Shown here: piece by piece, positions 44,492 through 53,882 of the stretch | Numbering within the stretch: the first letter of the stretch is position 1 | Layout: each line of letters begins with the position of its first letter | Assembly: GCF_036010485.1 (NCBI RefSeq) | Contig: NZ_CP108568.1 | Location: forward strand, 2,812,001-2,876,000 | Length of the DNA stretch: 64,000 nucleotides | Direction of reading: 5' to 3' | From: Streptomyces sp. NBC_01198 | GTDB taxonomy: Bacteria; Actinomycetota; Actinomycetes; Streptomycetales; Streptomycetaceae | The notes under the pieces: model-generated | Database searches by the model: none | What the model saw: only the letters and a program-made list of their open reading frames with translations | Told to the model about the DNA's origin: nothing | Position numbers and translations under genes: made by a program

Positions 44492-45718
44492 ATGGCTCTC
44501 AGCACCTCGGCGGACTCGCCGATCCCGGTCGGCGAGGTGTCCCGGCTGATCGGCGGGTGGATCGACCGGCTCGGCGCGGTGTGGGTGGAGGGGCAGATCA
44601 CCCAGCTGTCCCGGCGCCCGGGGGCGGGCGTGGTCTTCCTGACGCTGCGCGACCCCTCGCACGACATCTCGCTGAGCGTGACGTGCTTCCGCGGGGTCTT
44701 CGACCAGGTCGCGGACGTGGTCGGCGAGGGCGCACGGGTGGTGCTGCACGCGAAGCCGGAGTGGTACGGGCCGCGTGGCAGCCTGTCGCTGCGCGCGGTG
44801 GAGATCCGGCCGGTGGGCGTGGGCGAGCTGCTGGTGCGGCTGGAACGGCTGAAGAAGCAGCTGACCGGCGAGGGGCTGTTCGCGCTTGACCGCAAGCGCC
44901 CGCTGCCCTTCCTGCCGCAGCTGATCGGCCTGGTCACCGGGCGCGCCTCGGCCGCGGAGCGGGACGTACGGGAGAACGCCCGGCTGCGCTGGCCCGCGGT
45001 GCGCTTCGAGGTGCGCAACGTGCCCGTGCAGGGGGCGAACGCGGTGCCGCAGGTCATCGAGGCGGTGCGGGAGCTGGACGCGCACCCGGAGGTCGACGTG
45101 ATCATCGTGGCGCGCGGCGGCGGCAGCGTGGAGGACCTGCTGCCCTTCTCCGACGAGCAGTTGGTGCGCACGGTCGCGGACTGCGTGACGCCGGTCGTCT
45201 CGGCGATCGGGCACGAGCCGGACTCCCCGCTGCTGGACCTGGTGGCCGACCTGCGGGCGTCCACCCCGACGGACGCCGCCAAGCGTGTCGTGCCCGATGT
45301 GCGCGAGGAGCTGGCCAGGGTGCAGCTGGTCAGCGACCGGGCGCTGCGGGTGATGCGCGGGCTGCTCGACCGGGAGGAGCGCGGCCTGGAGGCGGCGTTG
45401 AGCCGGCCCTCGATGGCGGCGCCGCACCGGATGATCGACGAGCGGGCCGCGGAGGTGGCCGACCGCCTCGACCGGGGGCGCCGCTCGCTGCGGCACGCCC
45501 TGGACCGGGCGGACGCCGACCTGGCGCACACGCTGGCCCGGGTGGTGGCGCTGTCCCCGGCGGCGACCCTGCGGCGCGGCTACGCGGTGCTGCAGCGGGC
45601 GGACGGCGCCGCGGTGCGCGACCCGGCGGAGGTGGCCGCGGGCGAGGAGCTGCGGGCGCGGGTCGCGGCGGGCGACTTCACCGTCCAGGTGACCGGCGGC
45701 GGCACCGCGGGAGCCTGA
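44492..45718 (+). CDS. xseA: Exodeoxyribonuclease VII large subunit
   Basis: A 408-residue nuclease subunit that, with XseB, degrades single-stranded DNA. Residues 15-105 form the N-terminal OB-fold ([33 protein letters not shown]). The catalytic domain from about 130 has [20 protein letters not shown] and [20 protein letters not shown], the usual signatures. A coiled-coil region precedes the short C-terminus ([13 protein letters not shown]). The ATG has TAGGGT 6 nt upstream and no clear ribosome site, so the mRNA is probably leaderless. The stop codon lies inside a 20-bp tandem duplication. Confidence 0.97.
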   Translation: MALSTSADSPIPVGEVSRLIGGWIDRLGAVWVEGQITQLSRRPGAGVVFLTLRDPSHDISLSVTCFRGVFDQVADVVGEGARVVLHAKPEWYGPRGSLSLRAVEIRPVGVGELLVRLERLKKQLTGEGLFALDRKRPLPFLPQLIGLVTGRASAAERDVRENARLRWPAVRFEVRNVPVQGANAVPQVIEAVRELDAHPEVDVIIVARGGGSVEDLLPFSDEQLVRTVADCVTPVVSAIGHEPDSPLLDLVADLRASTPTDAAKRVVPDVREELARVQLVSDRALRVMRGLLDREERGLEAALSRPSMAAPHRMIDERAAEVADRLDRGRRSLRHALDRADADLAHTLARVVALSPAATLRRGYAVLQRADGAAVRDPAEVAAGEELRARVAAGDFTVQVTGGGTAGA

Positions 45719-45753
45719 GCGGGGCCCGCGCGGCCTGAGCGGGGCCCGCGCGG
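45714..45753 (+). repeat. 20-bp tandem duplication across the xseA stop
   Basis: CCTGAGCGGGGCCCGCGCGG occurs twice head to tail (45714-45733, 45734-45753). The first copy contains the xseA TGA (45716-45718). The two copies are identical, so the event is recent. Confidence 0.9.
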
Positions 45754-45838
45754 CGGGAGCGGACCGGGGGCGGGCTGTGGGGCGGGCGGGCCGCGGCCGG
45801 TGGGCCGGGCTGTCGGCGGCCGCCCCTAGGCTTGTTGC

Positions 45839-46099
45839 ATGGCAGCAGACCAGGACACCACCACCGCCGCGCTGGGCTACGAGCAGGCCCGCGACGAGCT
45901 GATCGACGTCGTGCGCCGGCTGGAGGCCGGCGGCGCCACGCTGGAGGAGTCGCTCGCGCTCTGGGAGCGGGGCGAGGAGCTGGCCAAGGTGTGCAGGCAC
46001 TGGCTGGAGGGAGCCCGCAAGCGGCTGAACGCGGCACTGGCGGCGGAGGACGAGGCGGCCGGCGAGCCGGCCGGGGACGGGGACGACGCGGAGGCGTGA
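45839..46099 (+). CDS. xseB: Exodeoxyribonuclease VII small subunit
   Basis: An 86-residue partner of XseA. Core helices read [20 protein letters not shown] and [20 protein letters not shown], then [13 protein letters not shown], as in XseB. The tail is acidic. It follows xseA by 120 bp and has its own leaderless-type start: TAGGCT at 45827-45832 ends 6 nt before the ATG and no ribosome site is present. Independent transcription of the small subunit is therefore likely. Confidence 0.95.
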   Translation: MAADQDTTTAALGYEQARDELIDVVRRLEAGGATLEESLALWERGEELAKVCRHWLEGARKRLNAALAAEDEAAGEPAGDGDDAEA

Positions 46100-46125
46100 A
46101 GGCCCGGCCTCGGGCCCCCGACGAG

Positions 46126-46143
46126 ACGGGCCCGCGGGCCCGT
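46126..46143. terminator. 18-bp perfect palindrome between convergent xseB and DUF4245 genes
   Basis: ACGGGCCCGCGGGCCCGT is self-complementary and sits in the 55-bp convergent gap. It can fold on either transcript. Confidence 0.5.
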
Positions 46144-46154
46144 GCCCGTGCTCG

Positions 46155-46694
46155 CTACTGGCCGCTGCGCTCCTGGAGCGCGGCGGCCATCTGCGTGAGC
46201 TGGCTGTCCGGGCCGGTGCCGAGCACGATCGTGGTCACACCCTGCTCCTTGCGCACCAGCGCCGTGTACCGCTTGCCGGTCCAGCGCTCCCAGACCTGGC
46301 CGCCGACGGTGACCGTACGGCTGCCGTCGCGGTGCGCGTTCAGGGTGACCGCGGCGATGAAGTCGGCGGGGACGTCGTTGCTCTGCTCGACGGCCACGTA
46401 CTGCTGCTCGGGGTCGACGAAGCCGATGTGCCAGCTGACCTTGTGCGGGTCGGCGGCGTTGTAGTCGACCGAGGTGGCGCGCCACTGCGCGCTCAGCCCC
46501 TCGGGCCCGGCGACCTTGAACGGCGCGTCCCGCCTGGCCTGTCCGAGCTCCACCGAGTAGCTGATCGGCTTGACCGGGTCGGCCTTGGAGTCGTGCGGGA
46601 CGAACAGGTAGATGACGGCGACGACGACGCTGAGCACCACCAGGGACAGGACGAGGTCCCTCACCGTCTTGTTGCCACGCTTGTCTGCTGCCAC
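46155..46694 (-). CDS. DUF4245 membrane-anchored protein
   Basis: A 179-residue protein with a short basic head, one membrane helix at about 11-31 (VRDLVLSLVVLSVVVAVIYL) and an extracytoplasmic domain (PISYSVELGQARRDAPFKVA, VSWHIGFVDPEQQYVAVEQS, TVGGQVWERWTGKRYTALVR). It ends in a Gln/Leu helix. This is the DUF4245 family, usually found beside glpX in actinobacteria, as here (divergent, 216 bp apart). The GTG at 46694 is chosen to match family starts; an in-frame ATG 18 bases upstream is possible. Function is unknown. Confidence 0.82.
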   Translation of the reverse strand: MAADKRGNKTVRDLVLSLVVLSVVVAVIYLFVPHDSKADPVKPISYSVELGQARRDAPFKVAGPEGLSAQWRATSVDYNAADPHKVSWHIGFVDPEQQYVAVEQSNDVPADFIAAVTLNAHRDGSRTVTVGGQVWERWTGKRYTALVRKEQGVTTIVLGTGPDSQLTQMAAALQERSGQ

Positions 46695-46910
46695 GCACCT
46701 ATCGTCCCCCATGCCCCACCGTGCCCCGACCGCCGGGTCCCGGACCGGCGCTGCCCGGCGGGCGGACGAGTCGGCGGGCGGCGAACGGGTGGGGGCGGCA
46801 CCCGGCGGGAATCCGCTCATGTGACAAGCATGCTGCTCATATTCGCGGGAACCCGATAAGGTCGCAGGACCCTCATATCCGGCCGTCCTCGTACAGAAAG
46901 GTGCGCTGCG

Positions 46911-47942
46911 ATGACCGAACAACACCTGCCCCCCGCGCTCGAAGTAAGCCCCGAGGCACCCGACCGCAACCTCGCCCTGGAGCTGGTCCGGGTCACCGAG
47001 GCCGCCGCGATGGCCGCCGGGCGGTGGGTCGGCCGCGGCGACAAGAACGGTGCGGACGGCGCCGCCGTCAAGGCGATGCGGACCCTGGTGCACACCGTGT
47101 CCATGAACGGTGTCGTGGTGATCGGCGAAGGCGAGAAGGACGAAGCGCCGATGCTCTTCAACGGCGAGCGGATCGGCGACGGCACCGGTGCGGAGTGCGA
47201 CGTCGCCGTGGACCCGGTCGACGGCACGACGCTGACCGCCAAGGGCATGCCCAACGCCGTGTCGGTGCTGGCGGTCGCCGACCGGGGCACGATGTTCGAC
47301 CCGTCGGCGGTCTTCTACATGGACAAGCTGGTGGCCGGCCCGGAGGCGGCCGAATACGTCGACATCACCGCGCCGCCGTCGGTCAACGTGCGCCGGGTCG
47401 CCAAGGCCAAGGGCACCGCGCCCGAGGACGTCACGGTCGTGGTGCTCGACCGGCCGCGGCACGACGGCATCGTGCGGGAGATCCGGGAGACCGGCGCCCG
47501 CATCAAGTTCATCGCGGACGGCGACGTGGCCGGCGCGATCATGGCGGTCCGCGAAGGGACCGGCGTCGATCTGCTGCTCGGCATCGGCGGCACGCCGGAA
47601 GGGATCATCGCCGCCTGCGCGGTCACCTGCTTGGGCGGCACGATCCAGGGCAGGCTGTGGCCGAAGGACGACGCCGAGCGGCAGCGGGCGCTGGACGCGG
47701 GGCACGACCTGGACAAGGTGCTGGAGACCAAGGACCTGGTCAGCGGCGACAACGTCTTCTTCGTGGCGACCGGCGTCACGGACGGCGAGCTGCTGCGCGG
47801 GGTGCGCTACCGGCGGGAGACGGCGACGACCTCGTCACTGGTGATGCGGTCGAAGTCCGGCACCATCCGGCAGATCGACTCCGAGCACCGGCTGTCCAAG
47901 CTGCGGGCGTACAGCGCGATCGACTTCGACCGGGCACGCTGA
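46911..47942 (+). CDS. glpX: Class II fructose-1,6-bisphosphatase
   Basis: A 343-residue gluconeogenic enzyme that hydrolyses fructose-1,6-bisphosphate. The metal-binding motif is [20 protein letters not shown], preceded by [40 protein letters not shown] and [18 protein letters not shown] are GlpX signatures. The ATG has GAAAGG upstream. Actinobacteria use this class as their main FBPase. It is divergent from the DUF4245 gene and convergent with a WhiB-like gene, with two strong hairpins after its stop. Confidence 0.97.
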   Translation: MTEQHLPPALEVSPEAPDRNLALELVRVTEAAAMAAGRWVGRGDKNGADGAAVKAMRTLVHTVSMNGVVVIGEGEKDEAPMLFNGERIGDGTGAECDVAVDPVDGTTLTAKGMPNAVSVLAVADRGTMFDPSAVFYMDKLVAGPEAAEYVDITAPPSVNVRRVAKAKGTAPEDVTVVVLDRPRHDGIVREIRETGARIKFIADGDVAGAIMAVREGTGVDLLLGIGGTPEGIIAACAVTCLGGTIQGRLWPKDDAERQRALDAGHDLDKVLETKDLVSGDNVFFVATGVTDGELLRGVRYRRETATTSSLVMRSKSGTIRQIDSEHRLSKLRAYSAIDFDRAR

Positions 47943-47948
47943 CCGCTC

Positions 47949-47974
47949 CCCCGGCGGGGGCACCCGCCGGGGGC
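47949..47974. terminator. glpX terminator hairpin
   Basis: CCCCCGGCGGG and CCCGCCGGGGG (11-bp perfect arms, 4-nt loop) start 7 nt after the glpX stop. Confidence 0.7.
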
Positions 47975-47996
47975 GGACAGCACCTGGCGACGCCAC

Positions 47997-48057
47997 CGCA
48001 CCTCCCGCCCGGGTCGGCTCACCCCGAGCGCGCGCCGGTCCGGGCGGGAGGTGCGGA
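47997..48057. terminator. Second, 17-bp perfect hairpin between glpX and the WhiB-like gene
   Basis: CCGCACCTCCCGCCCGG (47997-48013) pairs perfectly with CCGGGCGGGAGGTGCGG (48041-48057) around a 27-nt loop. It lies 24 nt beyond the end of the convergent WhiB-like gene and could terminate both genes. Confidence 0.65.
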
Positions 48058-48081
48058 GCGGCGGTCAGCCCGCGGCGCCGG

Positions 48082-48435
48082 TCAGCCCGCGACGGCTATA
48101 CCGGCCGCGGGGCGCTGCAGTTCGACCTCGCGGCGGCGCCTGCGGGCCAGCACGACCCGGCGCTCGGCCGCGGTCATGCCGCCCCACACGCCGTACGGTT
48201 CCGGCTGCAGCAGCGCGTGTTCGCGGCATTCGAGCATCACCGGGCAGCGGGCGCAGACCCGCTTGGCCGCCTCCTCCCTGGCCAGCCGGGCCGCGGTGGG
48301 CTCCTTCGACGGCGCGAAGAACAACCCCGCCTCGTCGCTGCGGCATGCCGCCTCCGAGTGCCAGGGACCGCCCAGGTCTCGTGGATGACCAGGTGGGGTG
48401 GCGGTGTCCATGACGGGCTCGATCGGTTGAAGCAC
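48082..48435 (-). CDS. WhiB-like [4Fe-4S] transcription factor
   Basis: A 117-residue Wbl protein. The four cluster cysteines are in EAACRSD, and in VCARCPVMLEC (C-X2-C-X5-C). The turn GVWGGMTAAERR and the basic tail (LARRRRREVEL) complete the signature. Wbl proteins bind the principal sigma factor and alter promoter choice in response to redox or developmental cues. The GTG at 48435 follows AGGAG with good spacing. Position beside glpX fits the WblI subgroup as I remember the S. coelicolor order; that name is not certain. Confidence 0.93.
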   Translation of the reverse strand: MLQPIEPVMDTATPPGHPRDLGGPWHSEAACRSDEAGLFFAPSKEPTAARLAREEAAKRVCARCPVMLECREHALLQPEPYGVWGGMTAAERRVVLARRRRREVELQRPAAGIAVAG

Positions 48436-48733
48436 GGGAAACTCCTGACGACGGCTCGTGGTGTGCCACGCTGGCCCGCGCCGACTGCTCCCCGTGCGCA
48501 GCGTGCGGCGGCGGCAGCGCGGCGGCGTGTCCCGTTCCCCTACCCGCTGTGCGCAACTTCATGCGCACCGTGTTCACGTCCGGTCACGCACCGATACCCC
48601 CGTTGACCTGCACTTGGCGTGAACACGCACTATCCGTGGCGCACACACGCCACATGCCTCCCACCCCTCCCGGCCTCACCAACCGCCCCAGCGGGCCTGC
48701 CGGTTCGGGGCGGCGGTGCGGGAACGCGGCGGA

Positions 48734-49471
48734 TCAGGCGCCGAGGTGCTTCTTCGTCCAGTCCTTGACCTTCTTGCCGCGCTTGGCCTTCGCCTCGACG
48801 CCGCCCCAGAAGGCCACGCCGTCGACCCGGACCACCGGGGCGCCGGGGTCGGTGGACTCGTAGGCCTTGACGTCGGAGCCGCCCATGATGCCGATCACGC
48901 CGCCGCCGCGCAGCGTCACGTTCTCCGGCAGCCTGATGCTGACCCCGCCCAGCACGGCGGTGCAGTGGATGACCAGTTCGGGCGCGGTGAAGGTGGCCTC
49001 GGACAGGTCGATCTCGACGCCGCCCAGGATCGCGACCGCGGTGATCTTGTGCCCGACACGCCAGCGGCCCTTGCGCTCGGCGCCGCCGAGGATGCCGACC
49101 AGGTTCGGGTTCTCGCCGCTGCCGTCGCCGGCGTATCCGCGGGCGGCGGGGGCGGGTGCGGTGGACGCCGTGCGCCCCGTCGGCAGGTCGCGTACCAGCG
49201 GCTCCAACTCGCCCATCGTCTTGGCCGCGTAGACCTGGTCCAGCCGCTCGGAGTGCTCGGCGGAGTCCAGCCGGCCCTCGGCCAGCGCCTCGCGCAGGAT
49301 GTCGGCGATCCGGTCCCGGTCGGCGTCGGAGGCGCGCAGGCCGGCCTCGGCGGACGGCGCGGGGACGGCGGGCGAAGCGGCGGGCGCTGCGGCGGTGACG
49401 GCCGTCTCCGCCGGGCGGTCAGCGGGCTCTACGGGCTGCTGCGCGGGCTTCTGGAGCTGCGATTCATCCAC
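48734..49471 (-). CDS. DUF1707 domain protein with C-terminal LiaF/DUF2154-like repeat fold
   Basis: A 245-residue protein. After a disordered Ala/Pro/Glu head it has the DUF1707 domain at about 45-98 (LRASDADRDRIADILREALA, EHSERLDQVYAAKTMGELEP). From about 125 there is a beta-rich domain with repeated GGVEI/GGVSI/GGSDV turns, resembling the cell-wall-active antibiotic response (LiaF) domain. No membrane helix is present. GTG 49471 is preferred because TACGGT ends 6 nt before it, the leaderless pattern; another GTG lies 15 bases upstream. A role in envelope stress is inferred from the domains. Confidence 0.85.
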   Translation of the reverse strand: MDESQLQKPAQQPVEPADRPAETAVTAAAPAASPAVPAPSAEAGLRASDADRDRIADILREALAEGRLDSAEHSERLDQVYAAKTMGELEPLVRDLPTGRTASTAPAPAARGYAGDGSGENPNLVGILGGAERKGRWRVGHKITAVAILGGVEIDLSEATFTAPELVIHCTAVLGGVSIRLPENVTLRGGGVIGIMGGSDVKAYESTDPGAPVVRVDGVAFWGGVEAKAKRGKKVKDWTKKHLGA

Positions 49472-49683
49472 CGGGCCACCGTACACAGACGCGATAGATC
49501 GCGACTACCCCCAGAACACCGGACCTGACCCGCATCCGACCCCTAGGGGTCGGGCCCGGGCGGGCCGCCGGAGGCCCCCCCGGGCCCGGCGGGTGAGCGC
49601 TACCTCACAGCCGTGGCGGCGCGCGCACGCTCGTATGCTGGACGGGCTTCAGCGACGACGCAGCCGAGTGAGGAATGCCCCTT

Positions 49684-51339
49684 ATGCCCGAGTTCGAATA
49701 CACGGATCTGCTCCCTCTCGGCGAGGACACCACCGCGTACCGCCTCGTCACCTCGGAAGGGGTGAGCACCTTCGAGGCCGAGGGGCGCACCTTCCTGACC
49801 GTGGCACCCGAGGCACTGCGCCGGCTCGCCGCCGAGGCGATGCACGACATCTCGCACTACCTGCGGCCCACCCACCTCGCGCAGTTGCGGCGGATCCTGG
49901 ACGACCCGCAGGCCAGCCCGAACGACCGCTTCGTGGCGCTGGACCTGCTCAAGAACGCCAACATCGCCGCGGCCGGCGTGCTGCCGATGTGCCAGGACAC
50001 CGGTACGGCCATCGTGATGGGCAAGCGCGGCCAGCAGGTGCTGACCTCCGGCGGCGACGAGGAAGCGCTCTCCCGGGGCATCTACGACGCCTACACCAAG
50101 CTCAACCTGCGCTACTCGCAGATGGCGCCGCTGACCATGTGGGACGAGAAGAACACCGGTTCCAACCTGCCGGCCCAGATCGAGCTCTACGCCACCGACG
50201 GCGGCGCGTACAAGTTCCTCTTCATGGCCAAGGGCGGCGGCAGCGCCAACAAGTCCTTCCTCTACCAGGAGACCAAGGCCGTACTGAACGAGGCCTCGAT
50301 GATGTCCTTCCTCGAGGCGAAGATCCGTTCGCTCGGTACGGCGGCCTGCCCGCCGTACCACCTGGCCATCGTGGTCGGCGGCACCAGCGCCGAATTCGCC
50401 CTGAAGACCGCGAAGTACGCCTCCGCGCACTACCTGGACGAGCTGCCCGCCGAGGGTTCGGCGGCCGGACACGGCTTCCGGGACAAGGAGTTGGAGCAGA
50501 AGGTCTTCGAGCTGACCCAGACCATCGGCATCGGGGCGCAGTTCGGCGGCAAGTACTTCTGCCACGACGTGCGGGTGGTCAGGCTGCCCCGGCACGGCGC
50601 CTCCTGCCCGGTGGCCATCGCCGTCTCCTGCTCGGCCGACCGGCAGGCGCTGGCGAAGATCACCGCCGAGGGCGTCTTCCTGGAGCGGCTGGAGACCGAC
50701 CCGGCGCGCTTCCTGCCGGAGACCACCGACGAGCACCTGGACGAGGACGTCGTCCGTATCGACCTCAACCGCCCGATGGACGAGATCCGGGCGGAGCTGA
50801 CGAAGTACCCGGTCAAGACCCGGCTCTCGCTGTCCGGGCCGCTGGTCGTCGCCCGCGACATCGCGCACGCGAAGATCAAGGAGCGGCTCGACGCGGGCGA
50901 GGAGATGCCCGGCTACCTGCGCGACCACGCGGTCTACTACGCGGGCCCGGCCAAGACCCCCGAGGGCTACGCCTCCGGCTCCTTCGGCCCCACCACCGCG
51001 GGCCGGATGGACGCCTACGTCGAGCAGTTCCAGGCCGCCGGCGGCTCCCTGGTGATGCTCGCCAAGGGCAACAGGTCCCAGCAGGTCACCGACGCCTGCG
51101 CGGCCCACGGCGGCTTCTACCTCGGCTCGATCGGCGGCCCCGCGGCCCGGCTCGCGCAGGACTGCATCAAGAAGGTCGACGTCCTCGAATACGCCGAGCT
51201 GGGCATGGAAGCGGTGTGGAGGATCGAGGTCGAGGACTTCCCGGCCTTCGTGGTCGTGGACGACAAGGGCAACGACTTCTTCACCGATCCGGCTCCCGCG
51301 CCGACCTTCACCTCGATCCCGCTGCGTCCGGGCGCCTGA
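49684..51339 (+). CDS. Fumarate hydratase class I
   Basis: A 551-residue iron-sulfur fumarase (FumA/FumB type, both domains fused). The cluster region begins [12 protein letters not shown], with further Cys in [15 protein letters not shown] and GPTCHDV-type positions ([11 protein letters not shown]). [13 protein letters not shown] and [13 protein letters not shown] are class I signatures. The ATG at 49684 is chosen because AGGA lies 9 nt upstream; the ATG at 49675 would leave no spacing. TATGCT near 49634 is a plausible -10 box. It is oxygen-sensitive by type. The window also has a class II enzyme 4.4 kb downstream. Confidence 0.96.
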   Translation: MPEFEYTDLLPLGEDTTAYRLVTSEGVSTFEAEGRTFLTVAPEALRRLAAEAMHDISHYLRPTHLAQLRRILDDPQASPNDRFVALDLLKNANIAAAGVLPMCQDTGTAIVMGKRGQQVLTSGGDEEALSRGIYDAYTKLNLRYSQMAPLTMWDEKNTGSNLPAQIELYATDGGAYKFLFMAKGGGSANKSFLYQETKAVLNEASMMSFLEAKIRSLGTAACPPYHLAIVVGGTSAEFALKTAKYASAHYLDELPAEGSAAGHGFRDKELEQKVFELTQTIGIGAQFGGKYFCHDVRVVRLPRHGASCPVAIAVSCSADRQALAKITAEGVFLERLETDPARFLPETTDEHLDEDVVRIDLNRPMDEIRAELTKYPVKTRLSLSGPLVVARDIAHAKIKERLDAGEEMPGYLRDHAVYYAGPAKTPEGYASGSFGPTTAGRMDAYVEQFQAAGGSLVMLAKGNRSQQVTDACAAHGGFYLGSIGGPAARLAQDCIKKVDVLEYAELGMEAVWRIEVEDFPAFVVVDDKGNDFFTDPAPAPTFTSIPLRPGA

Positions 51340-51350
51340 AGGTCCGCTCC

Positions 51351-51393
51351 TGCCGGCCGCCCGGGGTGACGGGGTGTCACCCGGCCGGCGGCA
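51351..51393 (+). terminator. Imperfect long hairpin after the class I fumarase
   Basis: TGCCGGCCGCCCGGGGTGA pairs with TCACCCGGCCGGCGGCA with two bulges around a 7-nt loop, 11 nt after the stop. Confidence 0.6.
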
Positions 51394-51501
51394 TCGCGGC
51401 GGCCGGGCAATGTGGGGCGTAACGGCTGCTCGGCATGGCCGAGTTGCGCCGGAGGGAGGTTGGCGGGTATCCACAGCGGTGACGCTGGGGAAGGTGGTGC
51501 C

Positions 51502-52398
51502 ATGGCCGGGCTGATGAGCGCCTGGAAGCGGTCGGCGGGCGGGCGGCTGTGGAAGCAGGCCACGCACATCGAACTGATGCACCGTTCGATGGGCTTCGCG
51601 GCCCTGGGTTTCGTGACGCTGATGCCGCTGCTCGTGGTCGTCGCCGCGGCCACGCCGTGGGAGCACAGACCCGGGTTCGCGCAGTGGGTCGTGGACGGGA
51701 TGGGGCTGGACGCCGACGGCTCGCACAGCGTGCGGACGCTCTTCGCGGCGCCCAGGACCGTGCTGAGCGCCACCAGCGCCTGGAGCCTGGCGTCGCTGGC
51801 CTACTTCGGGCTGACCTTCGTGGCCAGCGTCGAGACCGGCTACCGCAAGATCTGGGACCTGCCGTCCGGGCCCTGGCACCGGGACTGGCGGCGGGCGGTG
51901 TGGCTTGCGGTGCTGACGGCCTATCTGTTCAGCGAGTCGCAGAGCGCCGCTGCCATGGGCAGCGGCCCGGTGCGCGGCATCGCCAGGATCACCATCACCT
52001 TCGGGCTCGGCGTGGCCTTCTTCGCCTGGGGCCAGCGCTTCCTGCTCGGCGGCAAGGTCTCGGTGCGCACCGCGCTGCCCGGGGCGGTCTTCACCATGCT
52101 GGGACTGGCCGGGCTGCGGGTCTTCTCGCACTTCTTCTTCGCCCAGATGATGATCAGCAACGGTGACGCGTACGGGCCGGTCGGCACCGTGCTGACGGTG
52201 GTGACCTGGCTGGTCGGGGTGGGCTTCGTGGTCTTCGGCGGGGCGCTGCTCGGCCGGCACCTCAGGGATGTGCGCATCCTGCGGCGCGGCGCCGAGATCC
52301 CGCGGCCGCGCCGCCAGGAGGGCTGGTACGAGGAGCCCGAGGAGGCGACCCCCGGGGTGCGCTGGCGCTCCGACGGCGCGGGCGGGGCGATCGACTGA
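51502..52398 (+). CDS. YihY/BrkB-like integral membrane protein
   Basis: A 298-residue membrane protein with about six helices (FAALGFVTLMPLLVVVAAAT, SLASLAYFGLTFVASV, TITFGLGVAFFAWGQRFLLG, VFTMLGLAGLRVFSHFFFA, VLTVVTWLVGVGFVVFGGAL). ETGYRKIWDLP is the YihY family motif. The tail is charged and Pro-rich. Older names call the family ribonuclease BN, but that activity belongs to another protein. The ATG has GGGAAGG upstream. Its position next to fumarase is conserved in streptomycetes as I recall. Confidence 0.85.
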   Translation: MAGLMSAWKRSAGGRLWKQATHIELMHRSMGFAALGFVTLMPLLVVVAAATPWEHRPGFAQWVVDGMGLDADGSHSVRTLFAAPRTVLSATSAWSLASLAYFGLTFVASVETGYRKIWDLPSGPWHRDWRRAVWLAVLTAYLFSESQSAAAMGSGPVRGIARITITFGLGVAFFAWGQRFLLGGKVSVRTALPGAVFTMLGLAGLRVFSHFFFAQMMISNGDAYGPVGTVLTVVTWLVGVGFVVFGGALLGRHLRDVRILRRGAEIPRPRRQEGWYEEPEEATPGVRWRSDGAGGAID

Positions 52399-52514
52399 CG
52401 GCACCGCCGTCACTTCCTTCACAAAATCTCCCGTCCGCACCTGACGTCGCAGGCCAGCCGGTCGCGCGGCGGCGGTGTGCGCGGTTTGTCGCTGCCGCGA
52501 CTGTTCATCAAGTG

Positions 52515-52569
52515 TTGACATGTGCGCAGCATGAGCGGAACATTCCGTGCTTGGGAGAGCGCTCTCCCA
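52515..52569 (+). promoter_or_regulatory. Promoter with LacI-type operator upstream of the DUF1996 gene
   Basis: TTGACA (52515-52520), 18 nt, AACATT (52539-52544) forms a good promoter. The perfect 18-bp palindrome TGGGAGAGCGCTCTCCCA (52552-52569) begins where transcription should start. The GAGAGCGCTCTC core resembles LacI-family sites of actinobacterial glycan-degradation genes such as CebR boxes. The same core recurs upstream of the next gene. Confidence 0.8.
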
Positions 52570-52662
52570 CACGCTCTCCCCCACTGACGGAGCCGACCCG
52601 GCGCCTCCCGTCGCGACGCGCCGTCAGACCCCCCATGTGGCAACACCGAGCAGGAGGTCTCC

Positions 52663-53787
52663 ATGGCACGGAGGACCAGAAGGATCCCGGGGCTGCTGAT
52701 CGCCCTGTCACTCGCCGCGACCGGACTGGGCATCGGCGGTGTCGCGCTCACCGCGAACGCGTCCGCGAGCACCCCGGCCGCCGCGGCGGCGCAGCCGGGT
52801 ACGTCAGGGCAGCAGGCCGCCAAGGCGATGGCGGAAATGCCGGGCATGGCGGTGCCGAACCAGGCCTCGGGCGACGACCCGGACGGCGACGGCTACATCA
52901 TGGCCAACCCGCCGGTGACCGGCGTGACCCCGTCGACGTACGACCCGCCGCACGCGTACTTCCACGAGTTCCAGGCCAAGTGTTCCCCCGACCACACCGC
53001 GCCGGACGACCCGATCGTCTACCCGGGACAGCCCGGCGCGTCCCACGACCACACGTTCATGGGCAACAAGAGCACGAACGGCAACTCCACGACCGCCTCG
53101 CTGGAGGCGGCCGCCGGCACGGCGTGCCTGGCACCGGGCGACAAGTCGGCCTACTGGATGCCCTCGCTGTTCAAGGGCACCCAGAAGATCCTGCCGGTCG
53201 GCCCGCAGACGATCTACTACAAGTCCTCGGTCAACGACTACACCTCGGTGCGCCCCTTCCCCAAGGGACTGCGGTTCGTGGTGGGCAGCCCGATGCAGAG
53301 CCAGGATGACTTCAAGAACCTCAAGGGCACGGTCGAGGGCTGGGAGTGCGGTCAGAGCTACCACAACTGGAACTTCCCGGCGAGCTGCCCGAACACCCCT
53401 GACACGCAGCTGAACATCCGGCTGCAGGCGCCCAGTTGCTGGGACGGCATCCACCTGGACACGCCGGACCACAAGAGCCACATGGCCTATCCGGTCGCCA
53501 CGGGCGCGAACCAGAACGTGTGCCCGGCCGACCACCCGGTCGCGCTGCCGATGATCGAGTTCAAGATGGCCTGGCCGGTCAACGGCGACATGTCGCAGAT
53601 ACGGCTGGCCAGCGGCGCGGGCTACTCCTTCCACTACGACTTCTTCGCCGACTGGGACACCGCCACCCAGTCCGCGATGGTCACCCACTGCATCAACGGC
53701 GGGCTGCAGTGCGACCCGCACGGCTACGACCAGTCCCAGCCCGGCAAGGGGGCGGTCCTGGACAGCAACTACCAGCTCATCCACTGA
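52663..53787 (+). CDS. Secreted DUF1996 protein
   Basis: A 374-residue exported protein. The ATG follows CAGGAGG. The signal peptide covers about 1-36 (IPGLLIALSLAATGLGIGG, ending near ANASAS). The mature DUF1996 domain has conserved blocks PPHAYFHEFQAKCSPDHTAP, GASHDHTFMGNKSTNG, CWDGIHLDTPDHKSHMAYP and YSFHYDFFADWD, with about ten Cys that probably form disulphides. Many His/Asp residues suggest metal or polysaccharide binding. DUF1996 proteins in fungi and actinobacteria are secreted and often accompany glycan-active enzymes. It shares a LacI-type operator with the next gene, so both are likely part of one carbohydrate response. Confidence 0.9.
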   Translation: MARRTRRIPGLLIALSLAATGLGIGGVALTANASASTPAAAAAQPGTSGQQAAKAMAEMPGMAVPNQASGDDPDGDGYIMANPPVTGVTPSTYDPPHAYFHEFQAKCSPDHTAPDDPIVYPGQPGASHDHTFMGNKSTNGNSTTASLEAAAGTACLAPGDKSAYWMPSLFKGTQKILPVGPQTIYYKSSVNDYTSVRPFPKGLRFVVGSPMQSQDDFKNLKGTVEGWECGQSYHNWNFPASCPNTPDTQLNIRLQAPSCWDGIHLDTPDHKSHMAYPVATGANQNVCPADHPVALPMIEFKMAWPVNGDMSQIRLASGAGYSFHYDFFADWDTATQSAMVTHCINGGLQCDPHGYDQSQPGKGAVLDSNYQLIH

Positions 53788-53797
53788 CCCGTCCGGC

Positions 53798-53845
53798 GCG
53801 CTCTCCCGGGCGGGTTCTTTCCGGCCCCCCGGGAGAGCGCTCTCC
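53798..53845 (+). promoter_or_regulatory. Overlapping terminator hairpin and LacI-type operator
   Basis: GCGCTCTCCCGGG (53798-53810) and CCCGGGAGAGCGC (53828-53840) form a perfect 13-bp stem with 17-nt loop just after the DUF1996 stop. The right arm also starts the palindrome GGAGAGCGCTCTCC (53832-53845), the same core as at 52552. One stretch can thus act as terminator for the first gene and operator for the second. Confidence 0.75.
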
Positions 53846-53882
53846 AAGGTCAACCCCTCACCCCCACCAAGGAGGACGACCC

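Noticed and set aside
46695-46910. Riboswitch upstream of glpX
   Set aside because: The 216-bp divergent gap shows no conserved aptamer pattern I can name and probably holds two promoters.
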